A stretch of DNA of 64,000 nucleotides from Haliclona indistincta. Lineage: Eukaryota > Porifera > Demospongiae > Haplosclerida > Chalinidae. The stretch spans positions 8,045,899 through 8,109,898 of the forward strand of contig OZ024787.1 of assembly GCA_964017065.1 (NCBI GenBank), read 5' to 3'. Position 1 is the stretch's first letter, and the number at the start of each line of letters is the position of its first letter. Positions 12,773-24,627 of the stretch are shown in pieces. The translations under genes were made by a program, and so were the position numbers. The notes under the pieces were generated by a model. It was not told where the DNA came from and ran no database searches. It saw nothing but the letters and a program-made list of their open reading frames with translations.

Positions 12773-13964
12773 GATTACGCGACTAAGGAGCCTCCTGGCT
12801 TTTTTTCCTGACTAGCAACTCCCTGCCTCTTTGCACTGCCGAAATACACTGTCAGCAGCACAGACTCAGCATTAATGGACCAATGGCAACTTGCAAAGTC
12901 CGATAGCAGTCTCGTGACTTGTTAAGGCGTGGTGTGAACATGGGATGGCGTACGGGACCATGGATTTCTATCATGTTTTCTATTACTGCATTACTAGTCT
13001 ATAGTTTGCTGGTGCACTGATTGCACTAGCCTTGGTATGCAACAAAAAATGAGTGATCGCTACACTTATTTCTTAACCGGAAGGAAACGCTAGAAGAAAG
13101 CAACAAACGTACTTTACTGTTCAACACGTAGTAGTCTAGCTACTATACAGATATGCAGTTATGATGCAGAGATGAGGTGCAGAAATGCCGTTAATGTGTT
13201 ATTTTTGTGTGGTAAAAATTGCACACGATTGCTGTTCTGATTGGAGTATTGTCTGTTGTTATCATAGAAAGTGATCTGTGTCACAATTGAGAGTTTAAAT
13301 GATCAATGATATCTCATTGAACCAATGTACATGTAATTCATACTCACCTTGAGGGAGTAACACTATTCACTGACAAATGGCACGTTCAGCATTATGGAGC
13401 ATTATAATAGTAATTATCAGTGCAGCAAGAAAATGTTTCACAACTCAGACATGCAGGTTTCGTTGCACATGTACAGAAGTTAGTTCAAAAGCAGAATAAA
13501 CATTAGATTTCGCTTCTGGTCCACGTCAAGACTCTTGTCCACGCGATTGATTAGTTGGTTGGTGTACATTCGCTTTGACATTGCTATGCATTAACTGAAC
13601 AACTGCTGTAAATGTATGCTGTGTGAAAACAATTCTTTCAGGAGTGTGCAATTTAGTTCTGTCTCCGGTAGAGTTAATCTATATAATATTATCGTAGCCA
13701 GACAATTGGTGAACCAATGTGTGTTATGGGTGACTTATCTGCATGTGTAAGCCATACTCACAGAGTAGCTGACACTAATGATGTTATTCATTATGACTGA
13801 ATGTGTATTACAAACAAACCATTCATCAACGGAAACGCATTGTAGCTGCTACATTCAAACCATTAACGCTTATCAATACCTTTTACAATTGTGACCATGA
13901 TTAAACTTCAGTGAATTACCAAGTGTGCATTCATTCAGTGCTAATCGTAAAAGCTCATAGCTAA
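12773..13964. other. Intergenic between Ig gene and Ig/FN3 receptor
   Basis: Contains the divergent 5' regions of the two receptor genes. No coding exon or repeat is recognised. Confidence 0.5.
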
Positions 13965-16900
13965 ATGTACTTGGTAGTGATAGTAGTGTTATTAGTGGAG
14001 TCACTAGTGACTAGTGGAGCATGCCCTCCTCGTTCAGGTTTGTTGTTGATGTAGTTGTTTTCTTTTTCGTATAATTTTTTCTTTTCCTCTGTTGTTAGTT
14101 AGTATAGTTCTACGTTATGAACAGTGTATTACTGTTAACTATTAGTTTTTATTTATTTTTCATTTTCTCACTTATTTTTCCCTATACACCTGCTTAATAT
14201 TAATCATTTTATTTTTTGTAATTAATTACATAATTTTATTTTAACTACATGTAATTGTTAATTCTCTTAGGTATCTACCTGATGCATAATGGCTACTGTC
14301 TCCTAGAGTACACTGTGATCAGTGACTTTGCTCTGATTGCTGACAACCCACTCCACTGTGTACTAGCTGATGGGACAGGAGGAGGAGGACAGTGGACTGG
14401 TCCTGGTAACACACCAGTGCAGTGCAGTGGAGGGTCTGGTCCATTGACCTGCTCACAGTCATCAGACCCCACTAACATCACACTGTACAGAAATACAGGA
14501 ACTTCATTCTCAGGAAAACAGCAGTACACGTGTACTATCAGTGGACAGAGCATCAGTGTGCAGATTGAGAGTAAGTCACATTATTATAGTCAGAGCTATA
14601 TAAAAGTACTCTGCAATTATTTCAGATAACACAGTCCTTCAAGCTATCTACATTGATCCACCAGCTGATGTGAAGAGTGTTCCTCAGTACTACACAATAC
14701 ATTGCATCACTACTGGTCAGAGTAGCAGTATTATCACTGTTGGAATGTTTCTAGAGAGACACGGACAATCGTATTATGATGCTGTAGTTCCACCAGTACT
14801 GGGATACAGCCAGATCCCTCCTGTTCTCAATACACTGAACAGTACTGCTCTCACATACGACTACTCTGAGACAGTGACCTGGAGAGCAGACAGAACAGAG
14901 TTTGATAGCACAGAATTCGATGAACAAGGACTCACTAAATACAACGCTGATCATGACTGGGCTTGTGGTGTCAACTACCCGATCAGTGGATATGATAACT
15001 TGCAAACATACATCAGATGTGAGATATAGTTCAGTAACATTAGTATTAAGGTGCATGTATTTCTTGATTCTATTCAGCTCCTAACTTCACTCCCACTGAG
15101 CTGGCTTTACTCCACATGAATGCAACTAGTGTTACCATCAGCTGGTCAGCAGTGAATGCTACAGAAGCTGAAGGCTACGTCGTGTACAGTACTGCACAGC
15201 TACCACAATCCACTACAGTTGATGTTGGTAATGTCACACAGTGCACATTGGGAGGACTGGTTTCTGGGAACACATACAATATCACAGTGAGAGCATATCA
15301 GGACCTACTGGGACCAGAAAGCAGTAGTATTACACAAGCAATACCAACAGGTTAAGCGGTTTGTACATGTATGAATGCAAATTAATGTTTTTGTATTCTC
15401 TAGTCGTGTTGCAGCCACTCAGTTGGTCACTGTTGTCAAATCATATCAATCAAGTGGGTCAGTATCGTGTGTACTGTTCTGCTGCATATGTTATTCCTGA
15501 GCACATTGTATGGAGAAAAAACGGCGCTGTTGTGATGAACAGCACATCCACTACAATATCTCACCAATTAGTGGATGCAACTACAGACAATTACACCAAT
15601 GTCCTTGAAGTTGCTGGAGACCATTACACACAAGCCATCTCATGTGGAGTAGAATCTTACCACTCAATGCCTTTAAACATTAATGGTTAGTATTGCTATT
15701 GTTTCTCTATAAAATTCTCTTATCAGCTCCTAGTGGTCCTCCTGATGATGTGGCAGTGTCTATCGTCTCCTCATCCAGTATTACAGTGAGCTGGTCCCCT
15801 CCAGTGGGAGGAGCTGATGGATATGTCATCCTCTACTCTGCTGAGGGAACCAGTAACATGACACAGCTAGTGGAAGGAGGGGATCTGACCAGCTCACTGC
15901 TGACTGGACTGAGTGAGGAACAGCTCTACACTATCAGAGTGTTTGCATTTAATGACCTACCATCACTACTATCTGATCCTGTGCTAGTGGAAATAGATGG
16001 TAAATTATTAAAGGATTAAGTTACATGTACATGTAGTCAATAATGTGTTTTCCATCTTAGTACCTGTTCCTGTACTTGATCTGACAGCAATTAGTCTGTC
16101 TCCAACTACTGTAACTATATCTTGGAATGGCTCAGTTTCTATACTCTTCAGACCAGTTTGGTTTACAATAACCTACCATAGTATATCATGCTATATCCAA
16201 AGCAACAGTAAACAAGTCAATGAAGCAACAGAAGAGACCTCTGTGAACCTTGAACCAGGACAGGTTTACAACATCAGTTTAACAGCCACTAATCCTATAG
16301 GAGACTCAGAAGTGGTAACAATATCTTACACAACTCCATCACAAAGTTTGTTGAAAGTTACACATAATTATAACATGCACCTCAATTGCTCCTCTCTGTA
16401 GTACCTGATGGTCCTCCTCAGTCTTTAGCTGCTGCTGCAGTCAACTCTTCATCAGTTTATGTGAGCTGGGGAGATGTGACCTGTGCTGATAGAAATGGGG
16501 AGATCACTGGATACTTGATCAACTACATAAGTACCTCAGAGAGCGGTGTTGCTATGGCACAGGCTGATACCTCTGGCAAAATCGTAACTAGTTTGAGTGC
16601 TTGCACTGTATACAACTTCAGAGTAGCAGCAATGAATATCATTGGGACAGGGCCTTTCAGTCATGCTGTAAACACATCAACGAAAAGTTTAGGTACTCAC
16701 AATAAAAGGTTCATATCACAATTATTTGTTTACTAAATTTTGCAGTTGAAATCCAGCCACTCAGTTGGTCACTGTTGTCAAATCGAATTAGTCCAGTAGC
16801 TCAGTATCGTGTGTACTGTTCAGCTTCATGTGTTATCCCTGAGAACATTGTGTGGAGAAAGAACGGCACTGCTGTGATGAACAGTCAGTCCACCACTACA

Positions 16901-18462
16901 ATATCTCATCAGTTAGTGGATGCAGCCAATGACAACTATACCAATACTTTGACAGTGACTGGAGACCATCACACACAGACCATCTCTTGTGAAGCAGAAT
17001 CTTCTGTCACTTCCCGCAATATTACCATTCAAGGTTTGTTTACAATACACATGTCTTCGTAATTTCTTTTTATGCAGCTCCTAGTGGTCCTCCTGATGAT
17101 GTGGCAGTGTCTATCGTCTCCTCATCCAGTATTACAGTGAGCTGGTCACCTCCAGTGGGAGGAGCTGATGGATATGTCATCCTCTACATTGCTGAAGGAG
17201 TCAGTAACATAGTGGAGGTAGGAGACCAGACTAGTTCATTGTTGACTGGACTGAGTGAGGGACAGCTCTACACTATCAGAGTGTTCGCATTCAAGGACCT
17301 ACCATCACTGCTGTCTGATCTTGTGCTGGTGAAGACAGATGGTAATAATTAATTTATGAATGCTAGTTTATTTATTGCTGTGGTCACACAGTTCCTGATC
17401 CTGTGTCCAGTGTTGGAATCACGATGCTACATCTTGTGGGTAAATATTTCATTTTTTGGAAAAAATCACCGTCTTCCTCAAAGACAATTGTAACGCACTA
17501 CAATGTTACATATTACAACATGACATGTACATCAGAACAGCAACTGAGCTCACAGAGTAGTAACAGCATGACAATCAATTCACTATCAACATCTACTGTG
17601 GTTTCACTGGAGTTAGGCCAGCTCTATAACATATCAGTGATAGCCATCAATGCTATTGGTCAGTCATCAGTTGTTAGCATCTCATATTGGACTCAAGCAA
17701 GCCAAGGTGAGTCAACAAACATTGTTAGTACACTGTATAATGTGACATACAGTCCCCAGTGCTCCTCCTGAGATGGTAAATGTTATTTCAGTCCCGGTGT
17801 CATTATCCATTATTGTCAGTTGGAGAGAAGTACCTTGCCAGAATCGTAATGGAGAGATCACTAGATATGTTGTGGAATACAATGAACAGCAGGAACGATC
17901 TCAAAGAGTGATGATAATGATGGATGCTGGTCAAACAACCACTCTACATAATCTGAAACCACTGACTGAGTACAGTATAATGGTTGCAGCTGTGAACAGT
18001 AATGGAACTGGTCAATTCAGTCAACAGGTTACTATAGTAACAAAAGGTACACATGCACATGTAGTCACAATGAACCATAAAGAATAATTATTGCTTTATT
18101 CTGTTATTGCAGTTGATTTTCCCTTGGTGATAGCAAGTGCGATTGCTTTCATGATGATCATTTTACTGTTAACATTGGTAATCGTTGTTGCAGTCATTAA
18201 AAAAAGGTGAGATATTTCAAGAACTATAATCATCAAATCTGATTCATTATTGTTCAGGAAAAAAAATAAGAACGTTTCTGAAGTCGTCTATGAGTGAGCC
18301 TGTTCATGCACTGTATACATAACAACATCTGCTGTATTTATTGTTCCTCTCTCATGCAGGGAGCCTATAAAAATGACTGAGTGTACAGCTTACTTCAATA
18401 ATACCCTAAAGAGAAAGCATCAACAAAAGGAGCACGCTCCTGATTATATCTACGTTCTGTAG
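13965..18462 (+). CDS. Ig/FN3 type I receptor, 1185 aa
   Basis: Fifteen exons: 13965-14037, 14271-14570, 14626-15018, 15078-15350, 15404-15685, 15727-15999, 16061-16345, 16402-16686, 16746-17033, 17078-17341, 17392-17706, 17753-18046, 18113-18206, 18258-18293 and 18360-18462. The total is 3558 nt. Order: signal peptide (MYLVVIVVLLVESLVTSG), two poorly recognised Cys-containing ectodomains (exons 2-3), FN3, Ig, FN3, FN3, FN3, Ig, FN3, FN3, FN3, TM helix (IASAIAFMMIILLLTLVIVV) and a tail. Each ectodomain is one exon in phase 1-1. Exons 5-8 and 9-12 are paralogous cassettes; exons 6 and 10 share long identical DNA. The Ig exons carry CSAxxVIPExIVWRKNG. The tail has VVYEEP, resembling a Src-type SH2 target, and DYIYVL. 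This should be an adhesion or recognition receptor signalling through tyrosine phosphorylation; the ligand is unknown. Confidence 0.85.
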
Positions 18463-19142
18463 AACTCTCACATAGTTCATTGTGTGACACTTGCACTGAT
18501 GTGTGTGTGAGTGTGAGTGTGTGTGTGTGAGTGTGTGTGTGTGTGAGTGTGTGAGTGAAGCAGATTGACTGTAGCTACATTATGTGAACAAAAATAGAGT
18601 ACTGTTACATACAAAAACCTTTATTGATATAGTTTTTTTGTATGTATCAGAGCCCCTATTTATTTGTTTATCTTTATTTTTATCACTGTTATTTATCCCA
18701 CCCTTATGCCCATACCTTTTTCAAAAGTATGTACTCTTAGCTTGTTGTCCTAGGGTTCGAATTCCTTTCCAGTATCATCGCTTATCTGTCCTTCATTCGC
18801 GATCACTTGTATAATTATATTAAACAAGTTGAATTGGCACAAAAAAATTAAAATATTTTCTATCGGGTTTTATCACTTTCGTGGGCTCGGTGCTTGCAAG
18901 AAATCCATTACAGTCACTGACATTGCTTGCTCGATGTCGAAAGTCAGGATAGCGACTCTCACTTCAGATATATTTAGCCATCAGTTCACTTGCATTGGTC
19001 ATGGTAAACGAGTCTCAGTTTGCAGTGTACAACCATAGATAATACAGTATACAAAATGGGAATAATTTTGTGCTAGAGGGAGTGGCTGCAAGGTGCAAAA
19101 ACAGGCGTGCACATATTCTAGCCGCAGAAGGGCGACACAATC
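18463..19142. other. Intergenic with (GT)n at about 18497-18556
   Basis: 3' flank of the receptor and 5' flank of POT copy 2. A GTGA/GT microsatellite is the only clear feature. Confidence 0.6.
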
Positions 19143-22031
19143 ATGTCTTCCAGTTACAACTGTGCGCTGCAGATCAATTCTGACCGTGAGGCACCACCAG
19201 CATCGGTGATCGCCTCGTCCGACATTCACGACCGACTTCTTGGAGCAGAAATAAGACAGGATAACTCTGAAGAAGAGCTGAGAGATTCTGTTGTCTCACA
19301 CATAGTTGTCAATTCAACTGATGACAACTCCAACAGTAACAGACATTGTCCTACTCGCTCGGGACCAATTCTACACACGCCACCGACCAACTCTCAACTG
19401 CTAAAACTGCGTGTGAAGCGTTTCTTCAGTCGCATAGTTCACTGTCGCTATGACAAACGTAAACTGCCCACCAACAAACAAGTGGTCATACTTCTCATTA
19501 TGTGTTGTTTTGAGCGAGCTGCTTATTATGCTATATCTACTGGTCCCATCAACACTCTCTTCCACTTTATCCCCAGTGAGACTGGGGTCAGCGTAATGGT
19601 GCAAGACATTATACCTCAACTGCTGTTCCCATTAGCCGGTTGGGCTGGGGATGTCTACTTGGGCCGTTTCAAAGCTATACAATTCGGACTGGTTCTAATC
19701 GCACTGAGTTGTTCCAGCTTCTTAGTAGAGACGACAGTTTTCTACATGGTTTTCCCTGCTTGTTTGCATGATCAGACTCACTGCAGTCACTTTGCTATAG
19801 TGACTACTTGCAGCGTCATTAGTTTCATAACCCTCTGTGCCGGCTCTTCTCTCTTCCAAGCAAACATGATTCCCTACGGAGCTGATCTAATCACTTTCTA
19901 TCGTTCTTCAAACGACATCAGTTCTTACTTCTATTGGTACTATTGGGCACGAAATATCCTTGGACCAATCATTTCCATCTCTTCTCTTTGTGTACTAGGT
20001 CTAGAAAATGACTTCATAATTGTTCTATCCTGCCTAGCTGCTTGCATCTGTATTAGTATCGCACTTGTCATATGCTTTTGTACTAAGCACTGGTTCACTA
20101 ATGAACGCCTCTTTAGTAACCCATACAAGAAATCACTCCAGATCATCAGCTATGCTTTACGAGCGAAGCGACCCAGAGCAAGGGCTGCATTTGGAATCGG
20201 TCACGATCCTCCTCCTCGTCTTGATCTAGCTAAGAGAAGGCATGGCGGCAGTTTCACAAATGAAGAGGTAGAGGATGTCAAGACCGTTGGACGTGTTATG
20301 CTACTGATTCTGTGCTTTGGAAGTCTCCATACAATACGCAGTGCTGTAAGTAACAAATTAATTAGAGTAATTGTTTATCTTGCTAAGAAAACTGACTCAT
20401 TGTCTAATGTTTTGAGAAGAATCATGGTCACTTGTCATGGAATGGAGTTTGAAGATAAATATAGCACCTGCTACTACATGTAGACATGGCTGATTTGTCT
20501 TCTAGCTACGCCTTGCATGAGATATAAATTGTAGTAGGTTTGGGACCAATATACAGTACACTGCAATAACGGTTATGTGTATTTAACATTTTTAATCGTT
20601 TGTTGCATGGTCATGTTTGGAGGATGCTAGCTCAGCTCAGTTAGTTTTGTTTCCACATGATTGCACATAGCCATAACATAGGCTCATGTACTCCTGTAAA
20701 AGCACAATAGTAATGCTACATGGCTGATTTATTTTACTCACTACAAATTTCTAGTAACAAGTGACCAAGCAAGACTATTTTTGTGTCTAATACATGTAGT
20801 GTATAGCAGGTAATTTTTGACGTGAAAATTTGGGCAAATCGCTAAGTTTTCGCCGAAATTAACTCTGCCAAATTTGATTTTACTGTTACACATGTATAAC
20901 ACATGAACCAGACGATGGGTGCCAAATTAAATTCGCCAAAGCGCAAAATCCAGTTCATTGATCATCAAAGTTTTGACCTTTCAAAATTAACTGCTATACG
21001 GCACTATACAAAAAGAAGCAAAACTTGGTTTGCATGATTTATTATCTGGTATCAATCCACAGGCTGATGATGGACTTGGATACCAAGTAGGAAAAATCAC
21101 TCCTGTGAAAGTCTTTGCAAGGACAACTGGCATGCAGTTCTGCTCGCCTGCGCAATATTACTCTTGGATATTAGATTCACTGCTCATTATTCTTCTTATC
21201 CCTCTTCTTGATCAAGTTATATACCCTATTCTTGGTGAGTTTACTCCTTCAATGTTGCGCCGGATCGGTATTGGATTTTGCGCTGTGATACTCTGTTGTG
21301 CTTTCGAGCTGGGTATTGAGAATGCTGTGGTATCAACCATTAGTCGTCATGACAACTCCACATCATGTGATCATGATAATCATAATCTATTGACTGTCTT
21401 CACTGGTTATTATCTGCTTCTAATTATAACACTCCCTGTGCTGTTAGTGACCTTAGCAGAGATCTGTGGAACTGTTTCAGGTGAGAATAGACTTCTAATT
21501 ATTAATTTTACCATAGTATAGCGGGAAAAGTCAAAATTTTGCCGAGTGACCCAAAATTTGTGTTTTGGCTGTGGTGATCAGTGCTTAGTTCATGTATTAT
21601 AATAATAATTACAATAAAATTATTTTGGTGAAAGCTTGTCGATTAATTTATTGTTCATTTTCTCCACAGGTCTATGTTTTGTTTATGCGCAGTCTCCCTC
21701 CAACACTCGGGGCATGATGACTGGGCTCTTCTTTGCCATTGCTGGTGTGTTCAGTTTGCTTGGCGACAACATCGAATCAATCTTTGCTGTATCATTGGTT
21801 AAAACCAATCTTCCTACCAGTCAGACCTGTTTATTCTGGTTTTTTCTGGCTGTGTTGTGCCTGTCACTGGTTGGATTTATAGTGTATATAGTTGGCGCTC
21901 GGAAGTACAAGAACCGTCACAGAGGAGAACTAGAGACCAGTGAACCGTACTACTTTAGACCAAGATTTCTCAATATTTGGGGAAACCGACGAGGTCAAAA
22001 ATTCAGAGATTACAGAGAAAATTACAATTAA
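19143..22031 (+). CDS. POT/PTR2 (SLC15-like) transporter, copy 2
   Basis: Three exons, 19143-20345, 21063-21480 and 21670-22031, give 1983 nt and 660 residues, with exactly the intron positions of copy 1 (exon 2 is 418 nt in both). Start: ATG at 19143 (MSSSYNCALQINSD). Same family marks: GWAGDVYLGRFKAIQFG, NMIPYGADLITFY, GEFTPSMLRRIGIGF and GLCFVYAQSPSNTRGMM. TM1 again reads CCFERAAYYA, lacking the first Glu of ExxER. N-terminus, TM regions and extracellular loops differ from copy 1, but the central and C-terminal cytosolic segments are nearly identical. Intron 1 carries a MITE. It ends 194 bp before the convergent stub receptor gene, repeating the arrangement at copy 1. Confidence 0.88.
20801..20999. 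mobile_element. Short inverted-repeat element (MITE-like)
   Basis: Ends are GTATAGCAGGTAATTTTTGA and, reversed, GTATAGCAGTTAATTTTGAA, about 200 bp apart in intron 1 of POT copy 2. Related AT-rich sequence with TATAGC/TATAGT ends occurs in the third introns of two C1A genes (about 39970-40110 and 41570-41660). No target duplication was fixed. Confidence 0.55.
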
Positions 22032-22225
22032 CCATATTGTATTACAAAAAAATGCTTGCAGATAGTAATCAGTATATTATATTCATGAGATAATAATGCA
22101 GTTGGTTCAGTACACATTAGCATGCATTCCCATAAAATAATATTATTAATAATTATCATACATAATAATTAATATAATTTTATTACCGTCTTATGTAATA
22201 ATTATTATTAATTATTAGCTTGATA

Positions 22226-22898
22226 TTAATTATTAAGAGTATCGGTGGATGTTTCATTCGATAGACTAAAGTAGTTTCTTATTGAAGGAGAGAATTTCCA
22301 AGCTACCTTGTAGTAAGCAACTGCAGTTGATTCATCACTTATATTTTGTGTGCGTTGACGCCGACGAATCATGATAGCTATGATAAGCAAAGTCACTATC
22401 AGTGTGATTAGTACTATCAACCCAACAACAATAGTCCCAAAAATGACAGTTGGAACAAGTGGAAAAGATTCTGTGCCTGTTATGGAATAGGGAAAGTTAT
22501 ATTGATGTAGCTATAATAAGAAACAGCTAATAGCTACATGTATAATCTAAGCAACACCATAATATTAGGTTGCTTATAGTTCATAACTACCTTAGCATGC
22601 AGTATCTGTAGATTTCACTGTTATTTACAATTAAGTAACCACCATGCCAACTGTGACAGCTAGAGAGCCATTTATTGTCTTACTTGGTACATTTATAGTT
22701 GCTGTAGGGCTCAATGAAGCTAGGTCACTATAGCAATCTGTGAAAAAAAGCACAACGATTCATTTCAGCTGGTGTGGGCAGCTAACTGACCTACAAACAA
22801 TGTAACATGCATGCATTACCTGTACATGGTACTAGAGATAGCAATACTGCTGCAAACACAAGTGGAAATATCATGCCAATAGACTGCTTGATAATCAT
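22226..22898 (-). CDS. Stub type I membrane protein without ectodomain (127 aa)
   Basis: Three exons, 22898-22820, 22737-22684 and 22476-22226, sum to 384 nt with all phases closing. Signal peptide IIKQSIGMIFPLVFAAVLLS resembles that of the Ig gene at 12772 (KSIGTFVFAAVLAS). It is followed by only about 25 residues of linker (SDLASLSPTATINVPS), a TM helix (IVVGLIVLITLIVTLLIIAI), RRRQR, and a tail with AVAYYKVAW and NYFSLSNETS. The position, tail-to-tail with POT copy 2, matches the Ig gene at POT copy 1, so the Ig exon was probably lost. The tail is longer than in its paralogue and has several Tyr residues. It could be a signalling adaptor or a decaying gene; the open frame and good splice sites favour function. 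Confidence 0.65.
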
Positions 22899-24627
22899 GA
22901 AAACGAGTCAGCAGCGAAACTATAGTTGGAGCATGTGATACTTGATTGTTTGTATCCAGGTTGTGATAGAGTGAGTTATCAAAATTCACATGACTATAAA
23001 ATGGATGCTTATCAAACAGTATTATAATTTTAAGATACCTGTTCTACATCATAATATGCATGGATGGTGTATGTGCTTATCATAACAACTTCATGGAGCT
23101 AGGAAAAACTGAACATACACATGTACAGCAACAAAATAAAGCTATAGCAATTTCCACGGACCCAATTGTGTAGGAATGTTTTCAGTTATGTTAATTATTT
23201 TGATCATTACTAGCTAAATGTACCACTACTAAAGAAAATGTGCTCGAATTATGTAACATACTCACAGGCATGCATGTTTGTAGGGTAAAATGTCAATAAG
23301 CTAAGGTGCATGACCAAAATAATTATACCACCATGCACTGGAGAGTTATAAATTACTGTCATGCAAACAAAGCTTAACTATTGTTGTACCTATACTGGTA
23401 CCTATACTGGTATCTGTATCTGTATAGGCGCCTATATTTGTACTATAGGCAAGGATCAGTTATAGGCAATTTAAATGTAGATAGTATAGATCAAATTTTT
23501 ATTTTAAAAATCAATACTCAAAATTCAAGTTCTTCTTCCAAAACTGTAGCATTTCCACTTTTTCGGTTACAACCCTGTTTCTCTTTTCAACAGCGATGTC
23601 TGCATGCTTTAACAGAATTGATGCAAAAGTGCCTCCAAAATGGGACTCCTGTAGCCATTTTGATCACATATTAATTTGGTTTTGCGCATACGCAAAAATA
23701 ATCTGTATCTGTATCGGCGATATTGTGTGCCTATATTATCGGTATAGTACTGTATAGGCACAACACTAAGCTTAACAAACTAGTAAGACTGCACGTACGT
23801 GAAATGCACAGCATCTCTTCTATACTCAATGCATGAGATCTTCTCCTCGTTTTTCTACTAGAATGACTACTGAATTATGCTTTCCTTCTGGATGTTTTAT
23901 GCCATAATTATTTGTAGTAATTGCTCACATAATTAAATTTTGCAAAAACTCAGTGGCACAGAGAAGAAATATTATTTTATCTGGTTTGAAAATGCCTATC
24001 AATTTATGAAGCACCTATGCGTTTGTGTCCGTCGGTATGTGTGCGTGTCGTCAAAAACACGCCTGTTTGCGTCTTACAGCACGAAAATCTCCACGAAAAC
24101 ACTCTTTGCAGCTTCTTCACTGAATTTATAGTCCTATGAAGACGTTTTCTGTGCTGGCAAGCCTTGTTCGAGCGGCTAATCCATGGCTATCTAAAGCTAC
24201 GTGTCCTTGTAAGAGCACTTACGGTATTGTGGGTGTGTCACCCAACCTCCTATTCGTAATGCAGGAGTAGTCGTGTTTAGCTCCTAGCTCAGCGCACGGG
24301 TATGTGTTCATTAGAACTCTAGTTATAAATTTAGTTTACTTCATGATTCTACAACTTAGGTGTCCAGTGTCTACGTTACCGGGATGAAGGCACAGTCAGG
24401 TCGGTACATGGATTTCACTAGCACATCATACCTGTTATCTGCTTAATATAACAAATAATATTTTGCTTTTATTACTCAAAACGTTCATATTAAGTGTATA
24501 GCTACAATTACAAAACTTGTTCAAACCTGTCTAATTGCAATAGTATAAAAACTCAAAATGTGAAATCTCAACTTATGTGTCACGAGTACTCACTCTATCT
24601 GATAAAACTTTTGTAGAATGTGCACTA
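22899..24627. other. Intergenic with one MITE
   Basis: AT-rich; no exon recognised. It holds the element at 23379-23767 and unplaced repeat-like sequence near 23940-24300. Confidence 0.5.
23379..23767. mobile_element. hAT-like MITE with 9-bp flanking repeat AAGCTTAAC
   Basis: AAGCTTAAC occurs at 23370-23378 and 23768-23776. Inside it, the ends read ATTGTTGTACCTATAC and, reversed, AGTGTTGTGCCTATAC. The interior has repeated CTATACTGGTA/CTGTATC motifs and no coding sequence. Confidence 0.65.
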
